From: Meandrina meandrites
Taxonomy: Eukaryota > Cnidaria > Anthozoa > Scleractinia > Meandrinidae
Reading direction: 5' to 3'
Length of the DNA: 64,000 nucleotides
NCBI GenBank assembly: GCA_963693305.1
Contig: OY855904.1
Coordinates: forward strand, 37,269,917 to 37,333,916
Below the pieces are notes generated by a model. The model worked only from the letters and a program-made list of their open reading frames with translations, was not told the DNA's origin and searched no databases. A program made the translations under genes and the position numbers. Shown here piece by piece: positions 23,005-29,639 of this stretch (its first letter is position 1; every line of letters starts with the position of its first letter).

Positions 23005-23143
23005 GACAAACCGTGTCTTGGTAATGCCACAACTTGCGCATTTTACTTTTAACATTCTTCTATTGTTTTTTTGTGGTTGCGAATGTTTCACTTCCTGTTA
23101 CGTTGGGTGTGAAGCGTTTTTCTTTCACGCAGTATACCTCCAT

Positions 23144-23153
23144 CCTATATAAT
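23144..23153 (-). promoter_or_regulatory. TATA-like box touching a start codon
   Basis: ATTATATAGG on the minus strand abuts the ATG at 23143. It supports that upstream start for the broken phospholipase gene. Confidence 0.5.
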
Positions 23154-23163
23154 AATTAAAATT

Positions 23164-23218
23164 TTGGGGTTTACCCTGGGGTGTGGGGTTTAACCCCACT
23201 GTGGAGTTTACCCCACTG
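23164..23218. repeat. Palindromic repeat copy 6 (intergenic)
   Basis: TTGGGGTTTACCCTGGGGTG and two more modules lie in the short gap between the phospholipase gene and the next gene. This is one of the few copies outside a reading frame. Confidence 0.85.
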
Positions 23219-23219
23219 A

Positions 23220-23672
23220 TTAAAATGTCGGTTTTTGTATCAGTCCTTTGTCTTTCAACCAATTATGAAAACTTTTACTTCCTCCATTACGTTTATACTT
23301 TGCGTAATCACGTCTGTATCCAGCTACCATTTCTTTCGCAGTCTTTGTAGAAACTGGATTAGGTTTAAATGCATCTTTCAAAAGTGAAAATCCTTTAGAG
23401 AAGTCTACAATCCACGGCACTTTATTCTTCTTGACTGCATCATATGTTTCTTTTGGATTGAGATGCTTCAAGAAATCAAATAAATTACCTCCTTCTTGCC
23501 CATTACCCTGGGGTGTAGGGTTTACCCCACCACTGACAAACCTTGTCTTGGTAATGCCGCAGCTGGCGCATTTTACTTTTAACATTCTTCTGCCGTTTCT
23601 TGTGGTTGTAATTTTTTCGCTTCCCGGCACATTGGGTGTGAAGCGCTTTCCTTTCACGCAATATACATCCAT
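23220..23672 (-). CDS. DUF5679-like zinc-ribbon protein
   Basis: This protein has 150 residues. The first 50 (MDVYCVKGKRFTPNV, then NGRRMLKVKCASCGITKTRF) match the DUF5679 zinc-ribbon pattern, although one expected Cys of the first knuckle is Gly (CVKGK). The module is nearly identical to the start of the phospholipase gene at 23143, including long stretches of identical DNA. After the peptide SGGVNPTPQG, which comes from a palindromic repeat, the body (FDFLKHLNP, then VAGYRRDYAKYKR and FHNWLKDKGL) is different and resembles small basic helical virion proteins. The start at 23672 follows TTATATAGT. A role in the virion core is likely but not shown. Confidence 0.8.
   Translation of the reverse strand: MDVYCVKGKRFTPNVPGSEKITTTRNGRRMLKVKCASCGITKTRFVSGGVNPTPQGNGQEGGNLFDFLKHLNPKETYDAVKKNKVPWIVDFSKGFSLLKDAFKPNPVSTKTAKEMVAGYRRDYAKYKRNGGSKSFHNWLKDKGLIQKPTF
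23503..23536. repeat. Palindromic repeat copy 7
   Basis: TTACCCTGGGGTGTAGGGTT then TACCCCACCACTG lies at the end of the shared zinc-ribbon module, the same place as copy 5 in the paralogous gene. Confidence 0.85.
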
Positions 23673-23682
23673 ACTATATAAA
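23673..23682 (-). promoter_or_regulatory. TATA-like box touching a start codon
   Basis: TTTATATAGT on the minus strand abuts the ATG at 23672. Confidence 0.5.
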
Positions 23683-23693
23683 TAAGCAAAAAT

Positions 23694-24182
23694 TCACTTT
23701 GGGGTGTGGGGTTTACCCCACTGTGAAAAATAATCCTTCACCACAGCCTCGTTGGCGGGTGTATTTTCTGAAAACATGCTCAAAATTTCTCGAAACGACC
23801 GGCCTTTGTTACGTTCATTCAGGAAAAGCAAACAGTAGTAGCCGCAGCGCACGCTAGATTCCCTCTGAAGTTGGTTGTCATTCCGGAGAAAGGTCTTTTT
23901 TCCCTCAAGAATCAACTCAATTTCCCATTCTGCGGGTGGAGGTAATCCGAAAGAGTCAAAGTACTCCGTACCGCCCCAGCAGCAAACCCAGTGGGTGCCT
24001 GGCCCTCCAAGATCATCCATGTTGATTATGCAAGGGGAGTGGTTTCTAGGGTTTTCACCCCACTCATCTCTCGCAAATATACCTTTAATGGGGATTTGCA
24101 AGTATTGGCACCACCGCTGCAAGTCAAAATCGGTTAAGGGGACATCAACGAAGGTAGGCTTTTTTTTGGTCGCCCCAAGAAC
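23694..24182 (-). CDS. Adenain-like maturation cysteine protease, no ATG in frame
   Basis: This is a Ulp1/adenovirus-type protease that cuts capsid precursors. It has the catalytic His in GTHWVCCW, an Asp in FDSFG and the nucleophile in RCGYYCLLFL. The upstream DLQRWCQYL segment is typical for Polinton proteases. The open stretch runs from just after an in-frame stop at 24183-24185. No ATG occurs before the conserved domain, and there is no TATATA box. The stretch overlaps the end of the core-protein gene, which lies one frame away, and an A8 run sits at 24160-24167. Expression could depend on ribosomal slippage from the core gene, or the frame may have been broken by a small deletion. The C-terminal residues WGKPHTPK come from a palindromic repeat at the stop. 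Confidence 0.85.
   Translation of the reverse strand, partial: VLGATKKKPTFVDVPLTDFDLQRWCQYLQIPIKGIFARDEWGENPRNHSPCIINMDDLGGPGTHWVCCWGGTEYFDSFGLPPPAEWEIELILEGKKTFLRNDNQLQRESSVRCGYYCLLFLNERNKGRSFREILSMFSENTPANEAVVKDYFSQWGKPHTPK
23698..23725. repeat. Palindromic repeat copy 8
   Basis: TTTGGGGTGTGGGGTTTACC then CCACTGTG supplies the last codons and the stop region of the protease gene. Confidence 0.85.
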
Positions 24183-24532
24183 CTATGAAGGGCGGAGGGC
24201 GCCGTAAATATGGAGGGTTGACGCGCATACCCTTTCCTCCTCTCGTTGGAGAGGGGGGGACGTTTTACCTGCATGCCTGCCCCCTGCGCCACGATCTTGC
24301 GCACATGTCTGATTTGTGTCTTGCTCATGTCTATGTCCACGCCCGTTTTGTTTTTGATAGCGCGCTGTATTTTTTTGATCTGCCTGGCGGTCAAGTGCAA
24401 AGTGTCGCTACCCCCAGCTATGGCCTCGTTTTTAAATCTGAGCGAAACGGCTTCTCCTGGCCCAAAGGCCCGCGCGAGGCGCACTTTTTGCCCGTCCGAA
24501 AGTGAAATCTTGTGTGGATAGTAAGTCGTCAT
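24134..24532 (-). CDS. Basic virion core protein (adenovirus pX-like)
   Basis: This protein has 132 residues. The N-terminal part (HKISLSDGQKVRLARAF and HLTARQIKKIQRAI) and the block GVDIDMSKTQIRHVRKI match small proteins of Polintons and adintoviruses that are compared with the adenovirus core peptide pX. A basic, Ser/Arg-rich tail follows. It probably binds viral DNA in the capsid. The start is directly preceded by TATAAAAG. The 3' end overlaps the protease open stretch in a different frame, with an A-run in the overlap. The last residues (SLMSP) include the only ATG near the protease domain, but that ATG is in the core frame. Confidence 0.75.
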   Translation of the reverse strand: MTTYYPHKISLSDGQKVRLARAFGPGEAVSLRFKNEAIAGGSDTLHLTARQIKKIQRAIKNKTGVDIDMSKTQIRHVRKIVAQGAGMQVKRPPLSNERRKGYARQPSIFTAPSALHRFLGRPKKSLPSLMSP

Positions 24533-24540
24533 CTTTTATA
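24533..24540 (-). promoter_or_regulatory. TATA box touching a start codon
   Basis: TATAAAAG on the minus strand runs directly into the ATG at 24532, with no room for a leader. Confidence 0.6.
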
Positions 24541-24553
24541 CTTATTGCAAAAA

Positions 24554-25834
24554 TTATTTTACACCTCCTAAACCATTCACCTGCTCATTACCCACCTGCC
24601 TGAGAACAAGTTCGGACTCATACAAAATTCCCGCATAAATGGTGTAGTCTAGCGCGTTGGCAGCCTCGTTGAGCCTGTAGTGGAAAACCATCTGCTTTGG
24701 GTCGTTGGTCTTGTTTTCCTTGTTTTCGCGAAGGTCGAAATAGACTATTGGGTATAACGTCCCGAAGTTGTTGGGCTGAAGCTGAACACCGGTGTTGTAG
24801 TCGTTTTTGCGGTACCGGTAGTTCATCAAGTCATTAAGAATGCGCAGTTTGAAGTTTTCGTCGTAGTGCAGCTCCGGATAGTACTGTGAAGAGCCGTACT
24901 GCAGCCGGCAGGTCGCTAGCTTGACTGTATTGTCTCCGTCAATGTCAAAGGTGTCGAAGAAGTAGGGGTTTTGAGTTAAGGAGTTTTCCTTTCTTGACTG
25001 TTGTATGAAAATGAAAACATGCTTTGCGTCTTTTACGCCGGGATTTATCTGCCACGAACCGAAAGCGTCACGCCGGCTGCTGCTGGGCTGGATCATTTCA
25101 TTCAGGTACGTCCATTTCTGAGGTTTCAAAAAGTTATCGTTTGCGAGCTTCTGTCCTTCGCTGGTGAAACGCAACATTGGAACCCACAGCTCGAAGTTTC
25201 TCACCACTACCCTGCGATTGGTGCAATCGTTTTGCCAAATCAGCTCTGAATCCGATTGTAGCTCAATTTCAAACTCCAGCTGCATGGGGGGAAGAAGCTT
25301 GTCACTCAGCTCTTCGAAGAATGAGTACCTGTTAAGCGGTATGAGGGTTTCAACCGTGAGGCCGGCGTGGGCAAGCAAGCCCCTTTGTCTGATTCCTTGG
25401 TTAGTGGCAGCGGCGGCTGTTACATTGCTATCCGTTGTGTCCAGATACCAAAACTGATTTTTTGCCCCGCTCCGCGCATAGTCATCAGAAAAATCCAGCA
25501 AGTTTTTGATGAATATTAACTTGTGAATGTTGTCTACGTTGTAAATGTTTTTGCCCGATGATTTCACTACAAGTTTGTTTATCAATGAAAACGAGCCGTT
25601 AATAGGCGCTGACCGGGTGTCTGCTGCAACTGCCGCGCCATCTGCGGCTGCCTCGAAAGTGAAATCAGCCCGGAAGAAGGCGTTATACCAGTCAAACCAG
25701 TTGTCTCGGTCGTTGACTGTGAATTTATAGTTAGTTTTCACCTGGTGCTGATTGTTTCCCGGGATAGTGATCGGTTTGTCTAAACCGATACGAACGAACT
25801 CTGTTTTTTCCAAATGCCTGTGGCTTCTGAACAT
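24554..25834 (-). CDS. Major capsid protein (double jelly-roll hexon-like)
   Basis: This intact frame has 426 residues. It is the hexon-like shell protein of the virion. The N-terminal segment (EFVRIGLDKPITIPG) is followed by the WFDWYNAFFRADFTFEA strand region and a Ser/Gly loop. The block IPLNRYSFFEELSDKLLPPM then QLEFEIELQSD is characteristic of Polinton and virophage-like capsid proteins at the end of the first jelly roll. The second half carries the ELVL-type terminal strands. The length is at the short end for Polinton capsid proteins. The gene lies between the core gene (24532) and a basic helical protein (26281). A TATATA box sits 8-14 bases before the start. Family assignment rests on order, length and these blocks; no structure was modelled. 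Confidence 0.85.
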   Translation of the reverse strand: MFRSHRHLEKTEFVRIGLDKPITIPGNNQHQVKTNYKFTVNDRDNWFDWYNAFFRADFTFEAAADGAAVAADTRSAPINGSFSLINKLVVKSSGKNIYNVDNIHKLIFIKNLLDFSDDYARSGAKNQFWYLDTTDSNVTAAAATNQGIRQRGLLAHAGLTVETLIPLNRYSFFEELSDKLLPPMQLEFEIELQSDSELIWQNDCTNRRVVVRNFELWVPMLRFTSEGQKLANDNFLKPQKWTYLNEMIQPSSSRRDAFGSWQINPGVKDAKHVFIFIQQSRKENSLTQNPYFFDTFDIDGDNTVKLATCRLQYGSSQYYPELHYDENFKLRILNDLMNYRYRKNDYNTGVQLQPNNFGTLYPIVYFDLRENKENKTNDPKQMVFHYRLNEAANALDYTIYAGILYESELVLRQVGNEQVNGLGGVK

Positions 25835-25848
25835 CTTCGGCTATATAT
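25835..25848 (-). promoter_or_regulatory. TATA-like box just before the capsid gene
   Basis: ATATATAGCCGAAG on the minus strand abuts the ATG at 25834. Confidence 0.5.
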
Positions 25849-25864
25849 TTTTAAAAAAATGATT

Positions 25865-26281
25865 TTAATTTTCCGCCAAATATTGGTTTACTTTCAACTT
25901 TGCAGCCCGACCCGGGTTTAAAATCTGGTTCAACTTTTTCCGCGAATCCCCGCTGAGTTTTGAGGATTTGGTCAGCATCTTCTCCAGTTTTTGCCGCGAC
26001 TCGGTACTAATTGGGGTCTTTTTCCTTCCCCGCAAAACGGCTTGTATCTTTTCAGCCCCTTTTTCTGCGGCTTTTTCTGCGGCTTTTTCCACCACTTTTT
26101 TCGAGGCTTCTTCTACGGCTCTCTTCAAGGCCTGGCGGGCTTTTTCTTTGGGGGCTAGCTTTTTGAACCGCCTTCCTATAGCCATCAGGGTGTCTCTAAC
26201 AACCCCCGTACCTTTGTGTTTGTATCTATAAGTTCCTTGCGGCGCGTCGTAATATCTCGTCCACTCGCTCGGATGGTTCAT
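25865..26281 (-). CDS. Basic coiled/helical virion protein
   Basis: This protein has 138 residues and is highly charged. An N-terminal WTRYYDAPQGTYRYKHKG segment is followed by a long lysine/glutamate/alanine helix in which KAAEKAAEKGAEK-type heptads suggest a coiled coil (about 50-85). A basic tail (SRKKLNQILNPGRAAKLK) follows. No enzyme motif is present. Its place between the two capsid genes suggests a minor capsid or DNA-binding (pVI- or pVII-like) protein, which is inference. The start is preceded by AGTATAAGGAGCT. Confidence 0.7.
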   Translation of the reverse strand: MNHPSEWTRYYDAPQGTYRYKHKGTGVVRDTLMAIGRRFKKLAPKEKARQALKRAVEEASKKVVEKAAEKAAEKGAEKIQAVLRGRKKTPISTESRQKLEKMLTKSSKLSGDSRKKLNQILNPGRAAKLKVNQYLAEN

Positions 26282-26293
26282 AGCTCCTTATAC
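26282..26293 (-). promoter_or_regulatory. TATA-like box just before a start codon
   Basis: GTATAAGGAGCT on the minus strand abuts the ATG at 26281. Confidence 0.45.
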
Positions 26294-26304
26294 TTAGGTG
26301 TAAA

Positions 26305-27069
26305 TTATTTTTCTTCTTCGATGATGATGCTTAAAGCCACGTCTTGGTCATTCAGATCAATAATGTTGTTGCGCCCGTCCGTGATTTTGATATTTATTGA
26401 ATTGATTCTATTTTTATTCACCGGGTGCCACAGGAGACGGCGGGGCTCTTTTGAAAAGGGGTAGCTGACGGTGAGTTCAGCGGTTGAAAAAGAGAACATA
26501 ACGTCACCCCCGATGTTGTCCACGGCCCTTGTAATGAGGTCACAATGGATGTAGATCCAGTCGACGCCTCTTGTTATATTTGGCACACGGTCGCCCCTAT
26601 TGTTCGCCCCGTCTATTGTTTTCTTGTCATAACCCAGCAGCGCGGCGAATTCACCTTCGCTTAGGTCAAGCTCGTAGCCGTCCTGCAACAAAATGACCGC
26701 CCGATACGTTGTGGTGTGAAAATACAGCTGGAAAATAAGCTTGGAGTTGTCTTTCGAGGGATCCACTCTTCCGATAAGCGCCTGAATGGTGGTGTTGAGG
26801 CTTTTGTAATCATACATTCCGTCCGGAATTGTCACGGTTTTCCAGTTCTCTGTTTTTTTCCTCCATTTGAACTCGTTGTTTTTGTACCGTTTCGCGATGT
26901 TGTACCACGAATATGACATGGATACCAGCTCATTTAACGCCGCCTTGTACGTTTTGAAGGGTTCTAAAGCGATCGGCGGGTCAAAGTTAATTGTGAAGTC
27001 ATGTGACTTGCTGTTGGCGTTGTTTTGTTTGGCCAGCTGCGAGTCGAGCAACAGGTTGAAATGGGTCAT
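26305..27069 (-). CDS. Penton-like minor capsid protein
   Basis: This protein has 254 residues and forms the fivefold vertex. The N-terminus MTHFNLLLDS, a HDFTINFDPPI strand and the MSYSWYNI block, then an IPDGMYDYKSLN segment, follow the pattern of Polinton, adintovirus and virophage penton proteins (single jelly roll). The C-terminal half holds the LLGYDKKTIDG loop and a DWIYIHCDLI strand. The frame is intact and the length is typical. The stop lies 24 bases before the start of the next gene, and the ATG is preceded by TTATATAAGC. Confidence 0.85.
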   Translation of the reverse strand: MTHFNLLLDSQLAKQNNANSKSHDFTINFDPPIALEPFKTYKAALNELVSMSYSWYNIAKRYKNNEFKWRKKTENWKTVTIPDGMYDYKSLNTTIQALIGRVDPSKDNSKLIFQLYFHTTTYRAVILLQDGYELDLSEGEFAALLGYDKKTIDGANNRGDRVPNITRGVDWIYIHCDLITRAVDNIGGDVMFSFSTAELTVSYPFSKEPRRLLWHPVNKNRINSINIKITDGRNNIIDLNDQDVALSIIIEEEK

Positions 27070-27080
27070 GCTTATATAAT
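27070..27080 (-). promoter_or_regulatory. TATA-like box touching the penton start codon
   Basis: ATTATATAAGC on the minus strand abuts the ATG at 27069. Confidence 0.5.
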
Positions 27081-27281
27081 ATTACTCAAAATTTTGTGGG
27101 CCTGTTTTTGTGTTATTTCATTTTGCCTTACCAGCAGCCCTAATATCTGCTTGACCTGTTTTTTTAGCTTCAGTGAAGTGTTGCCCGCCTGTATAGACGC
27201 CAAGCTTAAGTGTAGCCTTTCAACCAAAGCGTTTGGATCAACACTTCCGCTTCCTTCCATTTCCCAATCCTGGGGTTCCTC

Positions 27282-27359
27282 CTGGGGCTTTACCTTGGGG
27301 GTGTGGGGTACCCCCACTGTGGAAACCTCACTGTGGGGTGTGGGGTTTACCCCACTGGG
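27282..27359. repeat. Palindromic repeat copy 9 (longest form)
   Basis: Two modules in tandem: TTGGGGGTGTGGGGTACCCC, then CACTGTGGGGTGTGGGGTTT and ACCCCACTG. They lie in frame in the Pro/Ser/Glu-rich gene. Confidence 0.85.
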
Positions 27360-27564
27360 CTGTTTATTCCCTTTTCTCCTGTCAAGAATTTCTTCTCTTG
27401 CCTCTTTTATATCTGCCAATGTGTAGCCGTAGAATTTTGATTTTTTGCTTTTTACAACAAAGCCAGGATTGTCTTTATTTTTTGTTAACATGCTGCTCAG
27501 TGTCTGCAGGTCAACTGACTCTGATCCCTTGATACCTGGTTCTTTTGGTGGCCCCCATTTACTA

Positions 27565-27585
27565 TGTTGGGGTTTTACCCCACTT
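27565..27585. repeat. Palindromic repeat copy 10 (short form)
   Basis: TTGGGGTTTTACCCCACTT is a reduced copy in the same gene. Confidence 0.75.
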
Positions 27586-28040
27586 TTACTTGGTTGCTCT
27601 TCTTCTTCCATTTCTTCCATTTCTTCCATTAATTCCTCTTCAGCCAAAGGTGGTAACGGTGTAGATGTTGGTGATGGTGGTGGTGTAGATGTTGGTGGTG
27701 GTGGTGGTGTTGTTGGTGATGGTGATGGTGATGGTGATAGTGATGGTGATGGTGATGGTGGTGGAGTTTCCACATCCGGTTTAAAATCTTCGTCGAAAGG
27801 GTTGTTTAAGTCAAAGTCCTCCATACCATAGTCTGGAACCTCCTCTTCCTCTTCTTTTGGTGCCGCCTCTTCTTGACGTTTGTCAAGCCGTGATGTGATC
27901 GGTTTGAACAACTCCTCACCTGATAGCTGGCCAAACTCTTTATTGATTTTGTTGTTTTTAATTGCCGTGAGGATGTTGTCGTTCTGCTGCTCAACTTAAG
28001 CCTTTTCGCTGACAAGTTTTCGCCACTTTTTCATCGACAT

Positions 28041-28074
28041 ATTTTTGCGCTATGTATATCAAGCAAAAAAAAAA
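28041..28074. promoter_or_regulatory. Bidirectional spacer between two divergent virion genes
   Basis: Only 34 bases separate the ATG at 28040 (minus) from the ATG at 28075 (plus). The spacer holds TATGTATATC (TATA-like on both strands) and an A10 run next to the fibre start. Confidence 0.5.
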
Positions 28075-29619
28075 ATGAAAATTCCAAATTACGACCCCAG
28101 TTTGACTGCAAAAAGTAATTACGGTGCTACGGGCTCGACTCAAACACATGAGGAGACCACTTCAATACGAGGAGAAACCGGCCCTGCCGGCCCTGCTGGT
28201 GCAACTGGTCCTGCTGGGCCTAAAGGGGAAAAAGGTGATAAGGGTAATACTGGCCCGCAAGGGCCTAAAGGTGATAAAGGTGCTGTTGGAGAAAAAGGAT
28301 TAAAAGGCGATAGAGGCTCACAAGGGCCGACCGGACCTGCTGGCCCTGCGGGAGCAACGGGACCTACGGGGCCTACGGGGGCTACAGGACCTGCGGGGCC
28401 CACTGGAGCAACTGGACCTGCGGGCTCAAAGGGTGCTACCGGACCGAAAGGCGATGCCGGCCCAAAAGGTGATAGTGGGGATTTATCAACCGCTAGCATT
28501 ACTGGCGACATTGTCATGAACGACCATGCAATCAGACAGCTTGCAAATCCTGTGGGCGATCAAGATGCTGTAAATCTTGTTTCAATGAAAAAATACGTGT
28601 CCACCGCTTCAATCTCAACAGGAACACATAAAAACGCCTTTGCCTATTTGGCACAAGGGTCGAACGTTTCAGCTGTTAACAATGTTACTTCTCTTACCCT
28701 TGAAGACTTTACCTCCAACCTTCACAGTGTTAATAAAAAGGCTTTTACTTTCAATCTTGTAAAAACCAGCGACAATTCCTTCAACTCTCGCTTAAAGTTA
28801 AATAAAGCACCACTGGCCACAGGCGAGCACACTATATGTGTCGAGTTCTTTTATCCGCAAAGCAACTCTGACTGGTTCATCGACGCTTCAACCCCTAACC
28901 CAGTTGATACACTTACATACCACGTCAAGAGATTCAAAAACCACAGCCCAAAGTATATGCGTATCATTATTCACACGTACAAGTACCAAGATGAGGCTGA
29001 CGACACTATCTATTTGGATATTTCAAATCCAGGATATGATGCCTCGTTGCCAAATGAAAAGGCCGCTTTAATCATCTATGGGTTAAAGGGGTATCAAGCT
29101 GGTGTCAGCGGGTCTGTTTATGATCGGGCTTTCGTTGTCGATGACGGCGATTTTACTCTACAAACAAATTTAGATCTAAACGGTTTTTCGTTAAAAAATT
29201 ACCAACCTCCAAAACAAATAGTAATATTTGGAGATTGTAAAAAAGAATATATTGATAGCCTTGGCAATCTTTTTAATAAAAATGGTGTTGTTAAATTTGG
29301 TAATTCATTTTGTGTAATGGCGCCATTTACTTGCATTATTAAGCGTGCATCAATTTCAATTATAGATAAAGGTGATGAAAAAAATTATGAAAACTTAACT
29401 TTTAAGTTTTGGTTTGGTGACGGCAGCTACAATTTCTTAGGCATAAGTAGTGGTAATAACTTACAATACCAATATGTGGAGACCGATGCACGCCTTAAAC
29501 TTAACGCGGGAGAATCTTTTAAACTTCAGTTAGTTACGATTGATAAAACCAGAAACATTATTAAAAGCTCAAGATATGCTCAAGTATTAGTAAGTTTAAT
29601 TATAATAGGCGCTTCATAG
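28075..29619 (+). CDS. Collagen-like fibre protein
   Basis: This protein has 514 residues from the ATG at 28075; an upstream non-ATG extension is not used. After a short N-terminal tail ([13 protein letters not shown]) comes an uninterrupted Gly-X-Y region of about 105 residues (near 37-140), rich in [11 protein letters not shown] and GPKGDKG triplets. That is a trimeric collagen-like shaft. The next block ([23 protein letters not shown]) resembles tail-fibre repeats of phages and algal viruses. The remaining 330 residues would form a globular head, in the usual place of a receptor-binding domain. It is the only structural gene on the plus strand and is divergent from the gene at 28040. The frame is intact. 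Head function is inference. Confidence 0.85.
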   Translation: MKIPNYDPSLTAKSNYGATGSTQTHEETTSIRGETGPAGPAGATGPAGPKGEKGDKGNTGPQGPKGDKGAVGEKGLKGDRGSQGPTGPAGPAGATGPTGPTGATGPAGPTGATGPAGSKGATGPKGDAGPKGDSGDLSTASITGDIVMNDHAIRQLANPVGDQDAVNLVSMKKYVSTASISTGTHKNAFAYLAQGSNVSAVNNVTSLTLEDFTSNLHSVNKKAFTFNLVKTSDNSFNSRLKLNKAPLATGEHTICVEFFYPQSNSDWFIDASTPNPVDTLTYHVKRFKNHSPKYMRIIIHTYKYQDEADDTIYLDISNPGYDASLPNEKAALIIYGLKGYQAGVSGSVYDRAFVVDDGDFTLQTNLDLNGFSLKNYQPPKQIVIFGDCKKEYIDSLGNLFNKNGVVKFGNSFCVMAPFTCIIKRASISIIDKGDEKNYENLTFKFWFGDGSYNFLGISSGNNLQYQYVETDARLKLNAGESFKLQLVTIDKTRNIIKSSRYAQVLVSLIIIGAS

Positions 29620-29639
29620 TACGCCACCTAAAAGAAGAG

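Larger units (their letters stand above)
22210..23143 (-). pseudogene. Phospholipase A2 virion protein with N-terminal DUF5679-like zinc ribbon (frameshifted)
   Basis: The full reading region starts at the ATG at 23143, after TTATATAGG. It changes frame within an A7 run at about 23064-23070; the frame from 23091 onward is 293 residues. The N-terminal module (YCVK...KRFTPNV, then MLKVKCASCG) resembles DUF5679 zinc ribbons of large DNA viruses and is shared with the neighbouring gene at 23220-23672. A palindromic-repeat linker follows. Then comes a phospholipase A2 domain like that of parvovirus VP1 and adintoviruses, with a calcium-loop segment YTGPYNPL (about 112-119 of the 293), the catalytic pair His150-Asp151 in MQHDVDYAVC and an AADKKM helix. 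Such domains breach endosomal membranes during entry. The A-run break could be decay or a base-calling error. Confidence 0.85.
27072..28040 (-). pseudogene. Pro/Ser/Glu-rich virion protein with early in-frame stop
   Basis: The reading frame can be followed from an ATG at 28040 (MSMKKWRKL...) but meets a TAA at 27996-27998, after fourteen codons. Downstream it stays open to 27072. The open part has an acidic segment (EEEEEVPDYGMEDFDLNNPFDE), a Pro/Ser/Thr tract encoded by a GGTGAT-type repeat (about 27655-27770), another acidic stretch and a basic block with FYGYTLADIKEAREE. Two palindromic-repeat peptides (SGVKPQHSKWG and VGVPHTPKVKP) follow, and the C-terminal helix carries LKLKKQVKQILGLL. 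No family was recognised. A scaffold or minor virion protein is possible. The stop may be a true nonsense mutation, a sequence error, or a sign that translation starts further in. Confidence 0.65.

Noticed and set aside
23061..23075. Programmed frameshift in the phospholipase gene A7 run
   Set aside because: The shift needed is in the other direction from common minus-one slippage, so a simple insertion or a sequencing error is the more likely explanation.
28140..28517. 125-residue Pro/Gly minus-strand frame
   Set aside because: It is the antisense shadow of the collagen-like fibre gene.
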